A DNA stretch of 64,000 nucleotides from Streptomyces sp. TLI_146 (GCF_002846415.1 NZ_PJMX01000001.1:5642001-5706000), one strand, 5' to 3'. Numbered from the stretch's first letter, positions 51,941 through 60,200 are shown. Program-made: numbers and translations. The notes: generated from the sequence alone by a model not told the origin.

Positions 51941-52828
51941 ATGGAACTGATCCTGGGACTCATCGGCGGGCTCAGCGTCCTGGGCGCCTTCGAGGGCGTA
52001 CGGATGTACCGCGCCGAGGCCAAGCTCCCCGGCGACCTGGCCCTCGCCCTGGAGGTCGGTGCCACCCGCACCACCCGCACCGGCGGCGCCATCGACCGCC
52101 TCGGCATCCGCTACGCCCCGCTCGTCCTGCGGCTGATGGGCCCCAAGCGCGTCAGCGAGAAGCGCCGCCGGATCGACATGGCGGGCAACCCCGGCGGTCT
52201 GACCATCGACCGGTACGCGGCGCGGCGCGCGGTGTACGGGGCGCTCGGCGCGGTCGGCGCGGTGGTGATGGTCTCCGGCGGCAACTACCTGCTGGCCCTG
52301 CTGATGGTCGCGTTCGCGTACTACTGGGTCGAGGTCGGCATCTGGGCGGCCGTCCGCCGCCGCCGCGACGACATCGAGCGGACCCTGCCGGACTTCCTCG
52401 ACGTCCTGGCGGTGGTGGTCTCCGCCGGGCTCGGCTTCCGCCAGGCCCTGGAGCGGGTCGCGGAGAAGTACGAGGGCCCCTGGGCCGACGAGGTGCGGAT
52501 CGCGCTGCGCCAGATGGACATGGGGGTGAGCCGCCGCCAGGCCTTCGACGACCTGCGCCGGCGCAACGACTCCGAGCAGGTCGCCATGTTCGTCACGGCC
52601 CTCCAGCAGGGCGAGGAGCTGGGCGCGCCGATCGTGGACACGCTGATAGCGATCGCCACCGACATGCGCCGCACCGACGCCCAGAACGCCCGTCGCAAGG
52701 CCGCCAAGGCGGTGCCCAAGGCGACGCTGATGGTCACCACGTTCATGGTGCCCGCCACCATGATCCTGATGGCGTCCGCGATGCTGCTCGGATCCGAGGC
52801 CGATCTCGGCTCGCTCACGGGGAAGTGA
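51941..52828 (+). CDS. tadC: TadC inner-membrane platform protein
   Basis: The protein has 295 residues, starting at ATG 51941 with GGGGGCGGGC upstream. T2SF fold: helices at the N-terminus and near 95-125, the cytoplasmic segment LPDFLDVLAVVVSAGLGFRQ ... QMDMGVSRRQAFDDL, and a C-terminal helix (TTFMVPATMILMASAML). It pairs with TadB as the membrane platform. It is followed closely by the histidine kinase gene. Confidence 0.9.
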   Translation: MELILGLIGGLSVLGAFEGVRMYRAEAKLPGDLALALEVGATRTTRTGGAIDRLGIRYAPLVLRLMGPKRVSEKRRRIDMAGNPGGLTIDRYAARRAVYGALGAVGAVVMVSGGNYLLALLMVAFAYYWVEVGIWAAVRRRRDDIERTLPDFLDVLAVVVSAGLGFRQALERVAEKYEGPWADEVRIALRQMDMGVSRRQAFDDLRRRNDSEQVAMFVTALQQGEELGAPIVDTLIAIATDMRRTDAQNARRKAAKAVPKATLMVTTFMVPATMILMASAMLLGSEADLGSLTGK

Positions 52829-52839
52829 GGGGGACCACC

Positions 52840-54117
52840 ATGCCCAGGCCACCGCAGCCGTACGGCCCGCCGCCCGAGCCCGAGGTCTCCCTCCAGCTCA
52901 ACGCCCTCCAGGCGCTCTGCCGCCAGGTCTTCCTGTTCCGCCTCGCGATGATAGGGCTCGCCACCCCCTTCGCCCTGGCCAACTCGGCCCGGGGCATCGC
53001 CACTTGGCTGGTCTCCGGAGCCGTGCTGATCACCTTCATGGGCTCGTACGCGCTCTACCGCGACTGGGAGCGCTTCGGCCCGCTGCTGCTGCGCCACCCG
53101 TGGCTGCTGGGCGTGGACACCGCGTTCGGCGCGCTGCTGCTGTTCACCGCGACCCCCGACTCCCCGCTCGGTTACGTCGTCGTCTGCACCCCGCTGCTCG
53201 CCGGTCTGGTGTACGGGTGGCGGGGCGCGGGGATCTTCGCCGGGCTCCAGTGCGTGATCCTGGCGCTCGCCTACATGGCCCAGAGCCGGCACCACCCCCA
53301 GCCGCTCGCCCCGGCCCTGCTGCTGCCCGGCTTCTGCGTCCTCGCGGGCGCGGCCGGGGTCGCGCTGCGGGGCCTGCTGCTGCGGTTCGGGGTGGCCTCG
53401 CGGGCGCTCACCGAAGCACGGGCGAGGCTGGCGGTGGAGGAGGAACGAGCCCGCCTGGCAAGGGAGTTGCACGACTCGGTCGCCAAGACCCTGCACGGCG
53501 TGGCGCTCGCCGCCGAGGGCCTGGCCGCCTCGGCCGACCGCACCGACCCGGTGACGGTACGCCGGGGCGCGACCCTGGTGGCCCGCTCGGCCCGCCGCGC
53601 CGCCGCCGAGTCCCGCGAACTCCTCGCCGACCTGCGCCGCGAGCCGGGCCCGGACGGGGGAGTGGACGTCCTGGCGGAACTGGCGGCGCGGGTGCGGGAC
53701 TTCGCGGACCGAAGCGCGGACGTGGGCGTGAGCTACCACTCCCTGTCCCGGGGCGACTCCGCCACACGGGTCCCGCACCCGGTCGCCCGCCAGCTCCTCA
53801 CCATCGCCTCGGAGGCCCTGGAGAACGCCCACCGCCACGCGGGCCCCGCCCGGGTGGACGTGTCGGCGGGGGTGGTCGGGGACGTCCTGCGCATCAGCGT
53901 GTACGACGACGGGCGCGGCCTGCCCCCCGGCACCACGCTCGACGGGCTGCGCCGCTCGGGCCACTTCGGCCTGGTCGGCATGGTGGAGCGGGCGGCGGAC
54001 CTCGGCGCGCGCATCCGTATCGGCCGGGGCGAGGCGGCGAAGGGCACCGAGGTCCGCCTCGACCTGCCGCTGGCGGCGCTGGGGCCGTCGCGGGCCGTGG
54101 AAAGGAGCGGCGTATGA
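52840..54117 (+). CDS. Sensor histidine kinase of the Tad locus (NarL-system type)
   Basis: The protein has 425 residues; ATG 52840 (AGGGGGA upstream) is preferred over GTG 52825, which would overlap tadC by 4 nt. Four to six N-terminal membrane helices (about 32-180) without a large extracellular domain suggest sensing within the membrane. The HisKA_3 dimerisation helix carries phospho-acceptor His211 in ARELHDSVAKTLHG, and the HATPase has SEALENAHRHAG and DDGRGLPPG. The partner regulator overlaps its end by 4 nt. It probably controls pilus expression. Confidence 0.9.
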   Translation: MPRPPQPYGPPPEPEVSLQLNALQALCRQVFLFRLAMIGLATPFALANSARGIATWLVSGAVLITFMGSYALYRDWERFGPLLLRHPWLLGVDTAFGALLLFTATPDSPLGYVVVCTPLLAGLVYGWRGAGIFAGLQCVILALAYMAQSRHHPQPLAPALLLPGFCVLAGAAGVALRGLLLRFGVASRALTEARARLAVEEERARLARELHDSVAKTLHGVALAAEGLAASADRTDPVTVRRGATLVARSARRAAAESRELLADLRREPGPDGGVDVLAELAARVRDFADRSADVGVSYHSLSRGDSATRVPHPVARQLLTIASEALENAHRHAGPARVDVSAGVVGDVLRISVYDDGRGLPPGTTLDGLRRSGHFGLVGMVERAADLGARIRIGRGEAAKGTEVRLDLPLAALGPSRAVERSGV

Positions 54118-54830
54118 CCCGGGTACTGGTGGTGGACGACAATCCGGTCGTACGGGCCGGGCTCACCGCGCTCCTCGACGGCCGCGGCGGTACACGGGTG
54201 GTCGCCGAGGCGGCGGACGGCCGCGAGGCGTACGAGGCGGCGCTACTGCACCGGCCGGACGTGGTCCTGCTCGATGTGCGGATGCCCGGCGTGGACGGCC
54301 TCACGGCGCTGCCCCGCCTGGTGCGGGTGGCGCCGGTGATGATGCTGACGTACAGCGGCGAGCCCGGGACCGTACGCGAGGCGCTGCGGCTGGGCGCACG
54401 CGGCTATCTCGTGCACGGCGAGTTCACGGTGGAACAACTGGTCGGCGCGGTACGGGAGGTGGGGGCGGGCGCAGTGGCCTCCCTCGGCTGTTCCGCCACC
54501 CTTCCGGGTGTCATGCCCCGGTCGATTTCATTAAATCCGAACGAAGAGGCTTCGCGGATGCAATCGGATGTGGGACAGTCGTCACCAGGGCGCCGGAGGG
54601 GAACTCCGCTCCTTCGCAAGGGACTTGGGGTACATCGGCTCAGCAGGAGGGAGGTGGAGGTGATGGAGCTGATCGCGGCGGGCATGAGCAATCAGCAGAT
54701 CGCCGCCGCCTGCTTCATCAGCGAGAAGACGGTGAAGAACCACATCAACCGGATCTTCGCGAAGCTACACAGCAACAGCCGCACCCAGGCGGTGGCGACG
54801 TGGCTGGGCACGCGGGGAGCGACGGGATGA
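54114..54830 (+). CDS. LuxR/NarL-family response regulator with TTA codon
   Basis: The protein has 238 residues, with AAGGAG before the ATG. The receiver has Asp8/Asp9 and phospho-acceptor Asp54 (LLDVRMPG); the C-terminal HTH (about 175-235: LSRREVEVMELIAAGMSNQQ ... SEKTVKNHINRIFAKL) binds DNA. The linker (about 133-172) uses codons foreign to the window, including ATT, TCA, AAT, CAA and the TTA at codon 140 (54531-54533), so translation should need bldA tRNA. It likely regulates the pilin gene 129 nt downstream and the rest of the locus. Confidence 0.92.
   Translation: MTRVLVVDDNPVVRAGLTALLDGRGGTRVVAEAADGREAYEAALLHRPDVVLLDVRMPGVDGLTALPRLVRVAPVMMLTYSGEPGTVREALRLGARGYLVHGEFTVEQLVGAVREVGAGAVASLGCSATLPGVMPRSISLNPNEEASRMQSDVGQSSPGRRRGTPLLRKGLGVHRLSRREVEVMELIAAGMSNQQIAAACFISEKTVKNHINRIFAKLHSNSRTQAVATWLGTRGATG
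54531..54533 (+). other. In-frame TTA codon in the response regulator
   Basis: Leucine codon 140 (SISLNP), inside a locally AT-richer stretch (about 54520-54640) joining the receiver and HTH domains. Confidence 0.9.
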
Positions 54831-54959
54831 GGCCCCTTCGACCCCGACTCGCCCCCCGGCCCCGGAATTGGGCCCAGGGGCCCTGTGCCACAACCGGAGG
54901 CCCCGGGTACGGTGCGGCTGTCGAGCGCGGCACCGCCGTAGACCCCGGAGGGGACCACC

Positions 54960-55190
54960 ATGAACGACAAGCTCCTCAAGCCCGCGACCGCCGCCAGGAT
55001 CCGGGTCCACGGCTGGCTGAACACGACGGCGACGGCGCTGCGGCGGCGGGGGGACCGGGGGCAGGGCGCGGTCGAGTACATGGGGATCATCATCGTGGTG
55101 GTGGCGATCATTCTGGTGCTTACGCAGACGAATTTCGGCACGGCCATCGCCCAGAAGATCACCGCCGCGATCAACAAGATCAACCCCTGA
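54960..55190 (+). CDS. Flp-type major pilin
   Basis: The protein has 76 residues, with GGAGGGG before the ATG. A basic leader (ending RRRGDRGQ) is followed by GAVEYMGIIIVVVAIILVL, the class IVb prepilin motif, with cleavage expected around the RGQ-GAVEY junction and an N-terminal hydrophobic helix that packs in the fibre. The mature protein is about 45 residues, as in Flp pilins. It follows the two-component genes, separated by a promoter-sized gap. Confidence 0.88.
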   Translation: MNDKLLKPATAARIRVHGWLNTTATALRRRGDRGQGAVEYMGIIIVVVAIILVLTQTNFGTAIAQKITAAINKINP

Positions 55191-55852
55191 AGTCCCGTCG
55201 CCTCCGCGGCGACCGGGGGCAGGCCTTCCCCGTGTACATCACGGTGGTGGCGGGCCTGCTCTTCCTCGCGTTCGCGTACTTCGCGGTGGGCCAGGCGGCG
55301 GTCAAGCGCAACGAGGCCGGGACGGCGGCGGACGCGGCGGCGCTCGCGGCCGCGCAGGACTACCGCGACCGGCTCCGCGACAAGCTCCTCGACGGCTTCG
55401 ACCCCGTCGTGTGGAAGGACGTACTGGACGGCCTGCGGGGCGGCAGCGCCGCCGCGTCGTGCGCGGCCGCCGACACCCTGGCCGCCAGGAACGACGCCTC
55501 GGTCGAGAGCTGTGTGCCGGGCGACTGGCCCGGCTACACCGTGTCCGTACGGACCAACGCGACGGCGGGCAAGTCCGTCATCGCCGTCACGGAGAACAGC
55601 AAGGGCACGGCGAAAGCCACCGCTGTGATCGAACCCCGGTGCGGTATCGAGCCGAGCGACGCCCCGCAGACCTCCGCGCCCCCGGACAACGGCAGCCCGA
55701 GCCCGGACCCCAGCCCCAGCCCCGGCGGCGAGGACAAGAAGGCCTACCGGCTCGTCTGCGACAAGCAGCGGGACTTCGAGGTCGACCCCGGCAGGCTCGA
55801 CCTGCTCCCCGATGCGGCCGATCTGTTCGCCGTGCACCTGGCCAAGAAGTAA
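55187..55852 (+). CDS. TadG-like exported pilus protein with apparent CTG start
   Basis: Coding character begins right at the pilin stop: CTG at 55187 overlaps it (CTGA) and is followed by KSRRLRGDRGQAFPVYITVVAGLLFLAF, the basic leader, RGQ motif and membrane helix expected of this family. No ATG, GTG or TTG in frame precedes that motif; the next normal start, GTG 55232, would remove it. Length is 221 residues from CTG (206 from GTG). The exported part has Cys pairs (SCAAAD/ESC) and a Pro/Ser linker (GSPSPDPSPSP). Confidence 0.7.
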   Translation: MKSRRLRGDRGQAFPVYITVVAGLLFLAFAYFAVGQAAVKRNEAGTAADAAALAAAQDYRDRLRDKLLDGFDPVVWKDVLDGLRGGSAAASCAAADTLAARNDASVESCVPGDWPGYTVSVRTNATAGKSVIAVTENSKGTAKATAVIEPRCGIEPSDAPQTSAPPDNGSPSPDPSPSPGGEDKKAYRLVCDKQRDFEVDPGRLDLLPDAADLFAVHLAKK

Positions 55853-55878
55853 GCGCAGGAAGAAGCGAGGACTGAGTG

Positions 55879-56466
55879 ATGGACAGGGCCGAGAACAGAG
55901 CCCGGACGAAAGCGGCCGCCGTGACGGCCGCCGTCGCCCTGGCTCTCACCTTGACCGCCTGCGGCGGGGACGGCGGCGGCAAGAAGTCGGACGACAAGCC
56001 CTCCACCCCCGCCTCGGCACCCGGCGGACAGTCCCGGCCGCAGACCAACGCGCCCACGGCGCAGAGCACCGAGGTGCTGGCGACCGTCCGGGGCGGCGAC
56101 GGCATCGAGATCGTGATCAACAGCGCCAAGCGCGACGCCGGGGGGTTCGTCACCGTCGAGGGCGTGGTCGCGAACAACTCCTCGCAGGGCTTCACGGCAC
56201 CCGGCTGGCAGGGGAGCGAGCAGGAGCTGCGGGACAACGGGGCTTCCATGGCGGGTGCCTCGCTGGTCGACAAGAGCGGCAAGAAGCGCTATCTGATCCT
56301 GCGGGACACCGACGGCCGGTGCCTGTGCACCCGTTTCCCGACGGGTCTGACCGCCGGTCAGAAGATCCCCTTCTACGCCCAGTTCCCCGCGCCTCCGGCG
56401 ACCGTCACCGACGTCGACTTCCAGCTCCCCACCATGCCCACCGCCACCATCAAGATCTCCGGCTGA
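55879..56466 (+). CDS. Lipoprotein of the Tad locus
   Basis: The protein has 195 residues, with GAGG 8 nt before ATG 55879. A basic N-region and hydrophobic core end in the lipobox LTAC, so Cys28 would be lipidated. A Gly/Lys/Pro-rich spacer leads to an Ig-like beta domain (GIEIVINSAKRDAGGFVTVE ... VTDVDFQLPTMPTATIKIS), a layout seen in extracellular chaperone-like lipoproteins. It may fix the pilus base to the outer membrane face. Not assigned to a named family. Confidence 0.78.
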   Translation: MDRAENRARTKAAAVTAAVALALTLTACGGDGGGKKSDDKPSTPASAPGGQSRPQTNAPTAQSTEVLATVRGGDGIEIVINSAKRDAGGFVTVEGVVANNSSQGFTAPGWQGSEQELRDNGASMAGASLVDKSGKKRYLILRDTDGRCLCTRFPTGLTAGQKIPFYAQFPAPPATVTDVDFQLPTMPTATIKISG

Positions 56467-56480
56467 GGCTGAGGCACCCC

Positions 56481-57137
56481 ATGCAGGCCACCCAGGCAAC
56501 ACCCGCGACCCCGGCCCCCGGCCCCCGCCGCCGTCACGCCCGCCCCGCGGTCCTCGCCGCCGCGGTGCTGCTGTTCGTCGCGGCGGGGTCCGGCGCGGCC
56601 GTCGCCGACGATCCGAACCCCACCGCCGTGCCCGCCGCCGCCCCGCCCGTGAAGGTCGACGCCAACGCGCCCGGGCTCAAGCTCTCCGACGGGGCGACGC
56701 TCGCCGCGCCGAGGGTCGTGGACATCAAGTCGGTCGTCGAGGACATGGGCGGCGAGGAGCGCCGCTCCGACACCAACGCCGACATCTCCTTCGCCCTGCA
56801 GGCCGAGGTCCTCTTCGGCAAGGACAGTGCCGCGCTCTCCGCCGAGGCGACCGGCCGTATCCAGGCGATCGCCGACGAGATCAAGAAGCAGAAGGCCACG
56901 AACGTCCGCGTGTTCGGCTTCACCGACAACCTCGGTACGCACGAGCACGGCGTCGTCCTTTCCAAGCAGCGCGCGGACGCCGTCCAGGGCGCGCTCTCGC
57001 AGGCGGTCGGCGGCGCGGTCACGTTCGACATCCGGGGGTACGCGGAGGACTACCCGATCGCGGACAACTCCTCGGAGGACGGCCGCCGCAAGAACCGCCG
57101 CGTCGAGGTGTCCTTCCCGCGCGGGGCCTCCGGCTAG
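56481..57137 (+). CDS. Exported OmpA-family (peptidoglycan-binding) protein
   Basis: The protein has 218 residues. Signal peptide (RRRHARPAVLAAAVLLFVAA, cleavage near AVADDP), spacer, then an OmpA_C domain (about 105-215): EVLFGKDSAALSAEATGRIQ, NVRVFGFTDNLGTHEHG, LSKQRADAV and NRRVEVSF, which bind diaminopimelate in peptidoglycan. It would tether the pilus apparatus to the wall. Last gene of the main Tad block; a loose hairpin follows. Confidence 0.88.
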   Translation: MQATQATPATPAPGPRRRHARPAVLAAAVLLFVAAGSGAAVADDPNPTAVPAAAPPVKVDANAPGLKLSDGATLAAPRVVDIKSVVEDMGGEERRSDTNADISFALQAEVLFGKDSAALSAEATGRIQAIADEIKKQKATNVRVFGFTDNLGTHEHGVVLSKQRADAVQGALSQAVGGAVTFDIRGYAEDYPIADNSSEDGRRKNRRVEVSFPRGASG

Positions 57138-57161
57138 AACCGGGGCCCCGGCAGCGAGGGC

Positions 57162-57201
57162 GGGCCCGGCCGGCCGGGTGGAGGTGCGGTCGGCCGGGCC
57201 C
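57162..57201 (+). terminator. Possible terminator after the OmpA-like gene
   Basis: 11-bp inverted repeat (GGGCCCGGCCG / CGGCCGGGCCC) with an 18-nt loop, 24 nt past the stop codon; no T run. Confidence 0.4.
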
Positions 57202-57356
57202 CGTATGTGCGCGGGCCCCCGTCAACGCCCGTAGGAAGTGACGCTCCCGCGCACCACAGAGGCTGCCAGCGGGGGCGCACCCGGGACTTGGACAAAAGCG
57301 CACGCGAGCGTGAGGTGGCCGGGAATCGACCATAAGGCCGTGGGCGAAGTATGGAC

Positions 57357-57380
57357 AGATAGTCTGCGCGCAGATAATCT
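57357..57380. promoter_or_regulatory. Probable MarR operator of the SRPBCC-marR operon
   Basis: A 24-bp near-palindrome, AGAT-N3-CTGCGCGCAG-N3-ATCT, lies about 55 nt before the SRPBCC start, where a promoter is expected. Size and symmetry fit a MarR dimer, and the operon encodes one. Confidence 0.55.
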
Positions 57381-57435
57381 ACGGGAAGGTTAAAGCGCGA
57401 CACGTCGACGGCACAGGCATCAGAGGAGAACCGAC

Positions 57436-57858
57436 ATGTGGGTGTACGAGCACGGCATCGAGACCAGCGCCGCCCCCGAGGCCGTCTGGCGGCTGTGGGC
57501 TGACGTCCCGAACTGGGGCGTCTGGAACGCCGACGTCCAGAAGATCGAGATCCGGGGCCCCTTCGCGGCCGGGACCGGGATCACCATGGGGGCGGACGGG
57601 CAGGACCCGATCGAGCTGCGGATCACCGAAGTGGCCGAGAACGAGCTGTTCGTGGACGAGGCCCGCTTCGACGGCCTGGTCCTGCGCACCGCGCACCGGC
57701 TGGACCGGGCGGGCCAGGACCGTACCCGGGTGGTCTACCGAATGGAGATCACCGGTGAGGGGGCCGACGAACTGGGCCCGCAGATCGGCCCGGCCGTCAC
57801 CGCCGACTGGCCGCAGACCATGGCCGCGCTCGTCCGGCTCGCGGAGGCGGGGCACTGA
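57436..57858 (+). CDS. SRPBCC/START-like (polyketide cyclase-type) protein
   Basis: The protein has 140 residues, with GAGGAGA before the ATG. SRPBCC pattern: an N-terminal strand IETSAAPEAVWRLWADVPNW, a cavity-forming sheet (ITMGADGQDPIELRITEVAE), and a long C-terminal helix (TADWPQTMAALVRLAEAG). Such proteins bind small hydrophobic ligands. It shares one base with the following marR start, so ligand binding and the regulator are likely linked. Confidence 0.85.
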   Translation: MWVYEHGIETSAAPEAVWRLWADVPNWGVWNADVQKIEIRGPFAAGTGITMGADGQDPIELRITEVAENELFVDEARFDGLVLRTAHRLDRAGQDRTRVVYRMEITGEGADELGPQIGPAVTADWPQTMAALVRLAEAGH

Positions 57859-58286
57859 TGGCGCTCACCCCCGGCGAGAGCCCCGGGTTCCTGCTCTGGC
57901 ACGCCACCCTGCGCTGGCAGCGCGGGGTGACCGCGGCCCTGACGCCGCTGGGCCTCACGCATGTGCAGTTCGTGCTGCTCGCGTGCACCTGGTGGCTCAA
58001 CGGGCAGGGCGAGCACCCCAACCAGCTGGCGGTCGCCCGCCAGGCGGGCACCGACGTCAAGATGACGTCGCAGGTCGTCCGTACGCTGGAGGGCAAGGGC
58101 CTGCTCGTCCGCGAGACCGACCTGGCGGACACCCGGGCCAAGCGGCTGCGGGTGACGGAGGCCGGGGCGGAGCTCGCGCCGCGGGCGATCGCGGCGGTCG
58201 AGGCGGTGGACGCGGAGTTCTTCCGGCCGGTGCCGGTGGCCGAGGCGGTGGCGCTGCTCGCGGCGCTGGCCCGGCCGGAAGAGTAG
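57858..58286 (+). CDS. MarR-family transcriptional regulator
   Basis: The protein has 142 residues. Winged helix at about 48-110: HPNQLAVARQAGTDVKMTSQ, VVRTLEGKGLLVRETDLADT, RAKRLRVTEAG. The N- and C-terminal helices form the dimer interface. It is co-translated with the SRPBCC gene and probably autoregulates through the palindrome at 57357-57380. The ligand is unknown. Confidence 0.9.
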   Translation: MALTPGESPGFLLWHATLRWQRGVTAALTPLGLTHVQFVLLACTWWLNGQGEHPNQLAVARQAGTDVKMTSQVVRTLEGKGLLVRETDLADTRAKRLRVTEAGAELAPRAIAAVEAVDAEFFRPVPVAEAVALLAALARPEE

Positions 58287-58296
58287 GCCCTAGGCC

Positions 58297-58683
58297 CTAG
58301 GAGCCGCTGCCGTACGGCCTGGTGATCATCTCCATGGCGTGGCCGGACGGGTCGAGGAAGTAGACGCCCCGGCCGCCGTCGTTGTGGTTGATCTCGTCGG
58401 GGCGCTTCATGTACGGATCGGCGAAGTGCCGTACGCCCCACTGCTTGATCTTCTCGTAGCCCGCGTCGAACTCCTCCTCGGAGACGAGGAAGGCGTAGTG
58501 CTGCGGCACGATCTTGTCCGGGTCACCGGTGGCGAAGTCCAGGGTGACGCCGTTTCCGGTCTCCACGGGGATGAACGGTCCCCACTCGTCGCCGACCCGC
58601 AGGCCCAGGATGTCCGCCAGGAACTCGGCGGCGGCCCGCTTGTCGCGGGAGTGGATGATGGTGTGATTCAACTCGACTGACAC
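58297..58683 (-). CDS. VOC (glyoxalase/bleomycin-resistance fold) protein
   Basis: The protein has 128 residues from GTG 58683, with GGAGG 10 nt upstream. Two beta-alpha-beta-beta-beta units: ELNHTIIHSRDKRAAAEFLA ... TLDFATG, and QHYAFLVSEEEFDAGYEKI ... GVYFLDPSGHAMEMITRPY. Potential metal ligands His (NHT), His (QHY) and Glu (MEM) are present, so it could be a metal-dependent lyase or dioxygenase; substrate unknown. It converges on the marR gene. Confidence 0.88.
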   Translation of the reverse strand: MSVELNHTIIHSRDKRAAAEFLADILGLRVGDEWGPFIPVETGNGVTLDFATGDPDKIVPQHYAFLVSEEEFDAGYEKIKQWGVRHFADPYMKRPDEINHNDGGRGVYFLDPSGHAMEMITRPYGSGS

Positions 58684-58806
58684 GGTGGAATGCCTCCAAC
58701 AGGCATCTCACGGGCACCTCCACGCTCACCCGGCCGGTGACCAACGCGCGATGCCGTGCCGTGATCGTAAGCAGGGGCGCGCGGGGCGGGCAAGGCGACT
58801 TCCGGC

Positions 58807-59169
58807 TTACGTGCGGCCCGCATGTAGTTCTACGCGCACCCGTACGCCGGGCCGGATGCCCCACTCCGCCATGGCGCCCGCCTCCGCCTCCAGGACATGC
58901 CGGGCGCGCGGGCGCGGGGCGGTGAGGCGGTTCGGGGGGACGGTGTGAAGGGCGATGACGCGCAGGTGGCGGTCGAGGTAGGCGACGTCGAGCGGGAAGC
59001 GCATACGGAAGGTGTGCACGGAGCTGGCCGGGCTGAGCAGGACGACCCCTTCGACCCCGTCCCGCCCGAGGAGCCCCCGGGTACGGGCCCGATAGGACGC
59101 GGCGACCTCAAGGGGCACGGACCCCCCACCCTCGACGACCAACTGCCCGAACCCGTCCCGCCATCGCAT
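58807..59169 (-). CDS. DUF192 protein
   Basis: The protein has 120 residues. DUF192 motifs: EVAASYRARTRGLLGRDGVE, VHTFRMRFPLDVAYLDRHLR, and the AGAMAEWGIRPGVRV end. No signal peptide is visible. DUF192 genes lie near Tad pilus genes in several actinobacteria, and here the divergent neighbour is the prepilin peptidase, so a role in the pilus system is plausible; biochemical activity is unknown. Confidence 0.88.
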   Translation of the reverse strand: MRWRDGFGQLVVEGGGSVPLEVAASYRARTRGLLGRDGVEGVVLLSPASSVHTFRMRFPLDVAYLDRHLRVIALHTVPPNRLTAPRPRARHVLEAEAGAMAEWGIRPGVRVRVELHAGRT

Positions 59170-59186
59170 ACCCCCACGCTACAGAG

Positions 59187-59427
59187 CCCCCACCCCGCCC
59201 CTTCCCGAAAGCCCTCGGGCGGGCGGCCGGTCGCTCCGGCTGCGGACCGTGGGTGGCTGGTCGCGCAGTTCCCCGCGCCCCTAACTAGCTAGGGGCGCGG
59301 GGAACTGCGCGAGCAACCCACCACGGTCCGCAGCCGAACAGGGGGTCTGGGGCGCAGCCCCAGAAAGCAGCCTCACCCCACCACCCGGCCGCCCGCCCAG
59401 GGCTTTAGAGAAGGGGCGGGGTGGGGA
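59187..59427. repeat. MITE-like repeat with about 43-bp terminal inverted repeats
   Basis: The left end (CCCCCACCCCGCCCCTTCCC, then GAAAGCCCTCGGGCGGGCGG) and the right end, read on the other strand, agree at nearly every position over about 43 bp. Inside, forward and inverted cores are 14 nt apart around CTAACTAGCTAG. It lies between the divergent DUF192 and prepilin peptidase genes; no clear target duplication is seen. Confidence 0.85.
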
Positions 59428-59458
59428 AGACCTCCCGCCGCGCCCTAGGGTGCACCCC

Positions 59459-60157
59459 GTGTACCTCCCCCTGCTGGCCGCCGCCTGGGGCGCCACCCTC
59501 GGCTGGCTGGTGCCGCGCGCGGCCTACCGGCTCGCCGTCGAGGCAGGCGAGCCGTGGCGGCACGCCTGCCCGGAGGGCCACGCGCTCACCCGCTGGCTCG
59601 GCCCCCCGGTATGCCGACAGCGCGGCGCGCGCAGCTGGGCCGCGGCCACCGCCGTCGCCGCCGCCGCCCTCGCCACCACCACCGGCCCCCGCCCCGAACT
59701 AGCCGTCTGGCTGCTCCTCCTGCCGCTCGCCGCGCTGCTCGCCGCCGTAGACGCCCGGGTGCACCGGCTGCCGGACGTCCTCACGGTCCCCCTCGCCGCC
59801 ACCGCCGCCGTCCTCCTCGGCGCCGCCGCCCTCGCCCCGCACCACCAGGGGTCCTGGCCCCGCGCCCTGCTCGGCGGACTCGCGCTGGGCGGCGCGTACT
59901 TCGTGCTCTTCCTGATCCACCCCGCCGGCCTCGGCTTCGGCGACGTCAAACTCGCCGTCGGCCTCGGTGTGCTGCTCGGCTGGTACGGCTGGGGCATCCT
60001 CTTCACCGGCGCCTTCGCGGGGTTCGCGGCCGGCGGCACGTACGGCGTCGGGCTGATCCTCGCGCGCCGCGCCGACCGCCGCACGGCCATCCCGTTCGGC
60101 CCCTTCATGATCGGCGGGGCGTACCTCGGCCTGCTCCTCGGCGGCCTCGCCGCGTGA
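59459..60157 (+). CDS. Prepilin peptidase (TadV/CpaA-like, A24 family)
   Basis: The protein has 232 residues; GTG 59459 is preceded by AGGGTG at 6 nt, and GTG 59450 is the alternative. Six to seven membrane helices. The two catalytic aspartates of the A24 aspartic proteases are in AAVDARVHRLPDVLT and LGFGDVKLAVGLG (GxGDxK). An N-terminal methylase domain is absent, but a cytoplasmic insert CPEGHALTRWLGPPVC keeps two cysteines. It should cleave the Flp pilin and pseudopilins. Confidence 0.9.
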   Translation: MYLPLLAAAWGATLGWLVPRAAYRLAVEAGEPWRHACPEGHALTRWLGPPVCRQRGARSWAAATAVAAAALATTTGPRPELAVWLLLLPLAALLAAVDARVHRLPDVLTVPLAATAAVLLGAAALAPHHQGSWPRALLGGLALGGAYFVLFLIHPAGLGFGDVKLAVGLGVLLGWYGWGILFTGAFAGFAAGGTYGVGLILARRADRRTAIPFGPFMIGGAYLGLLLGGLAA

Positions 60158-60200
60158 ATATGCCGCCCCTGGGCCGTACAAGACGCGTAGGGTCCGCAAC

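Noticed and set aside
46771..60157. Tad region considered a type II or type IV secretion island acquired by transfer
   Set aside because: Gene content is the standard actinobacterial Tad/Flp set with the host's GC and codon use; no mobility genes flank it.
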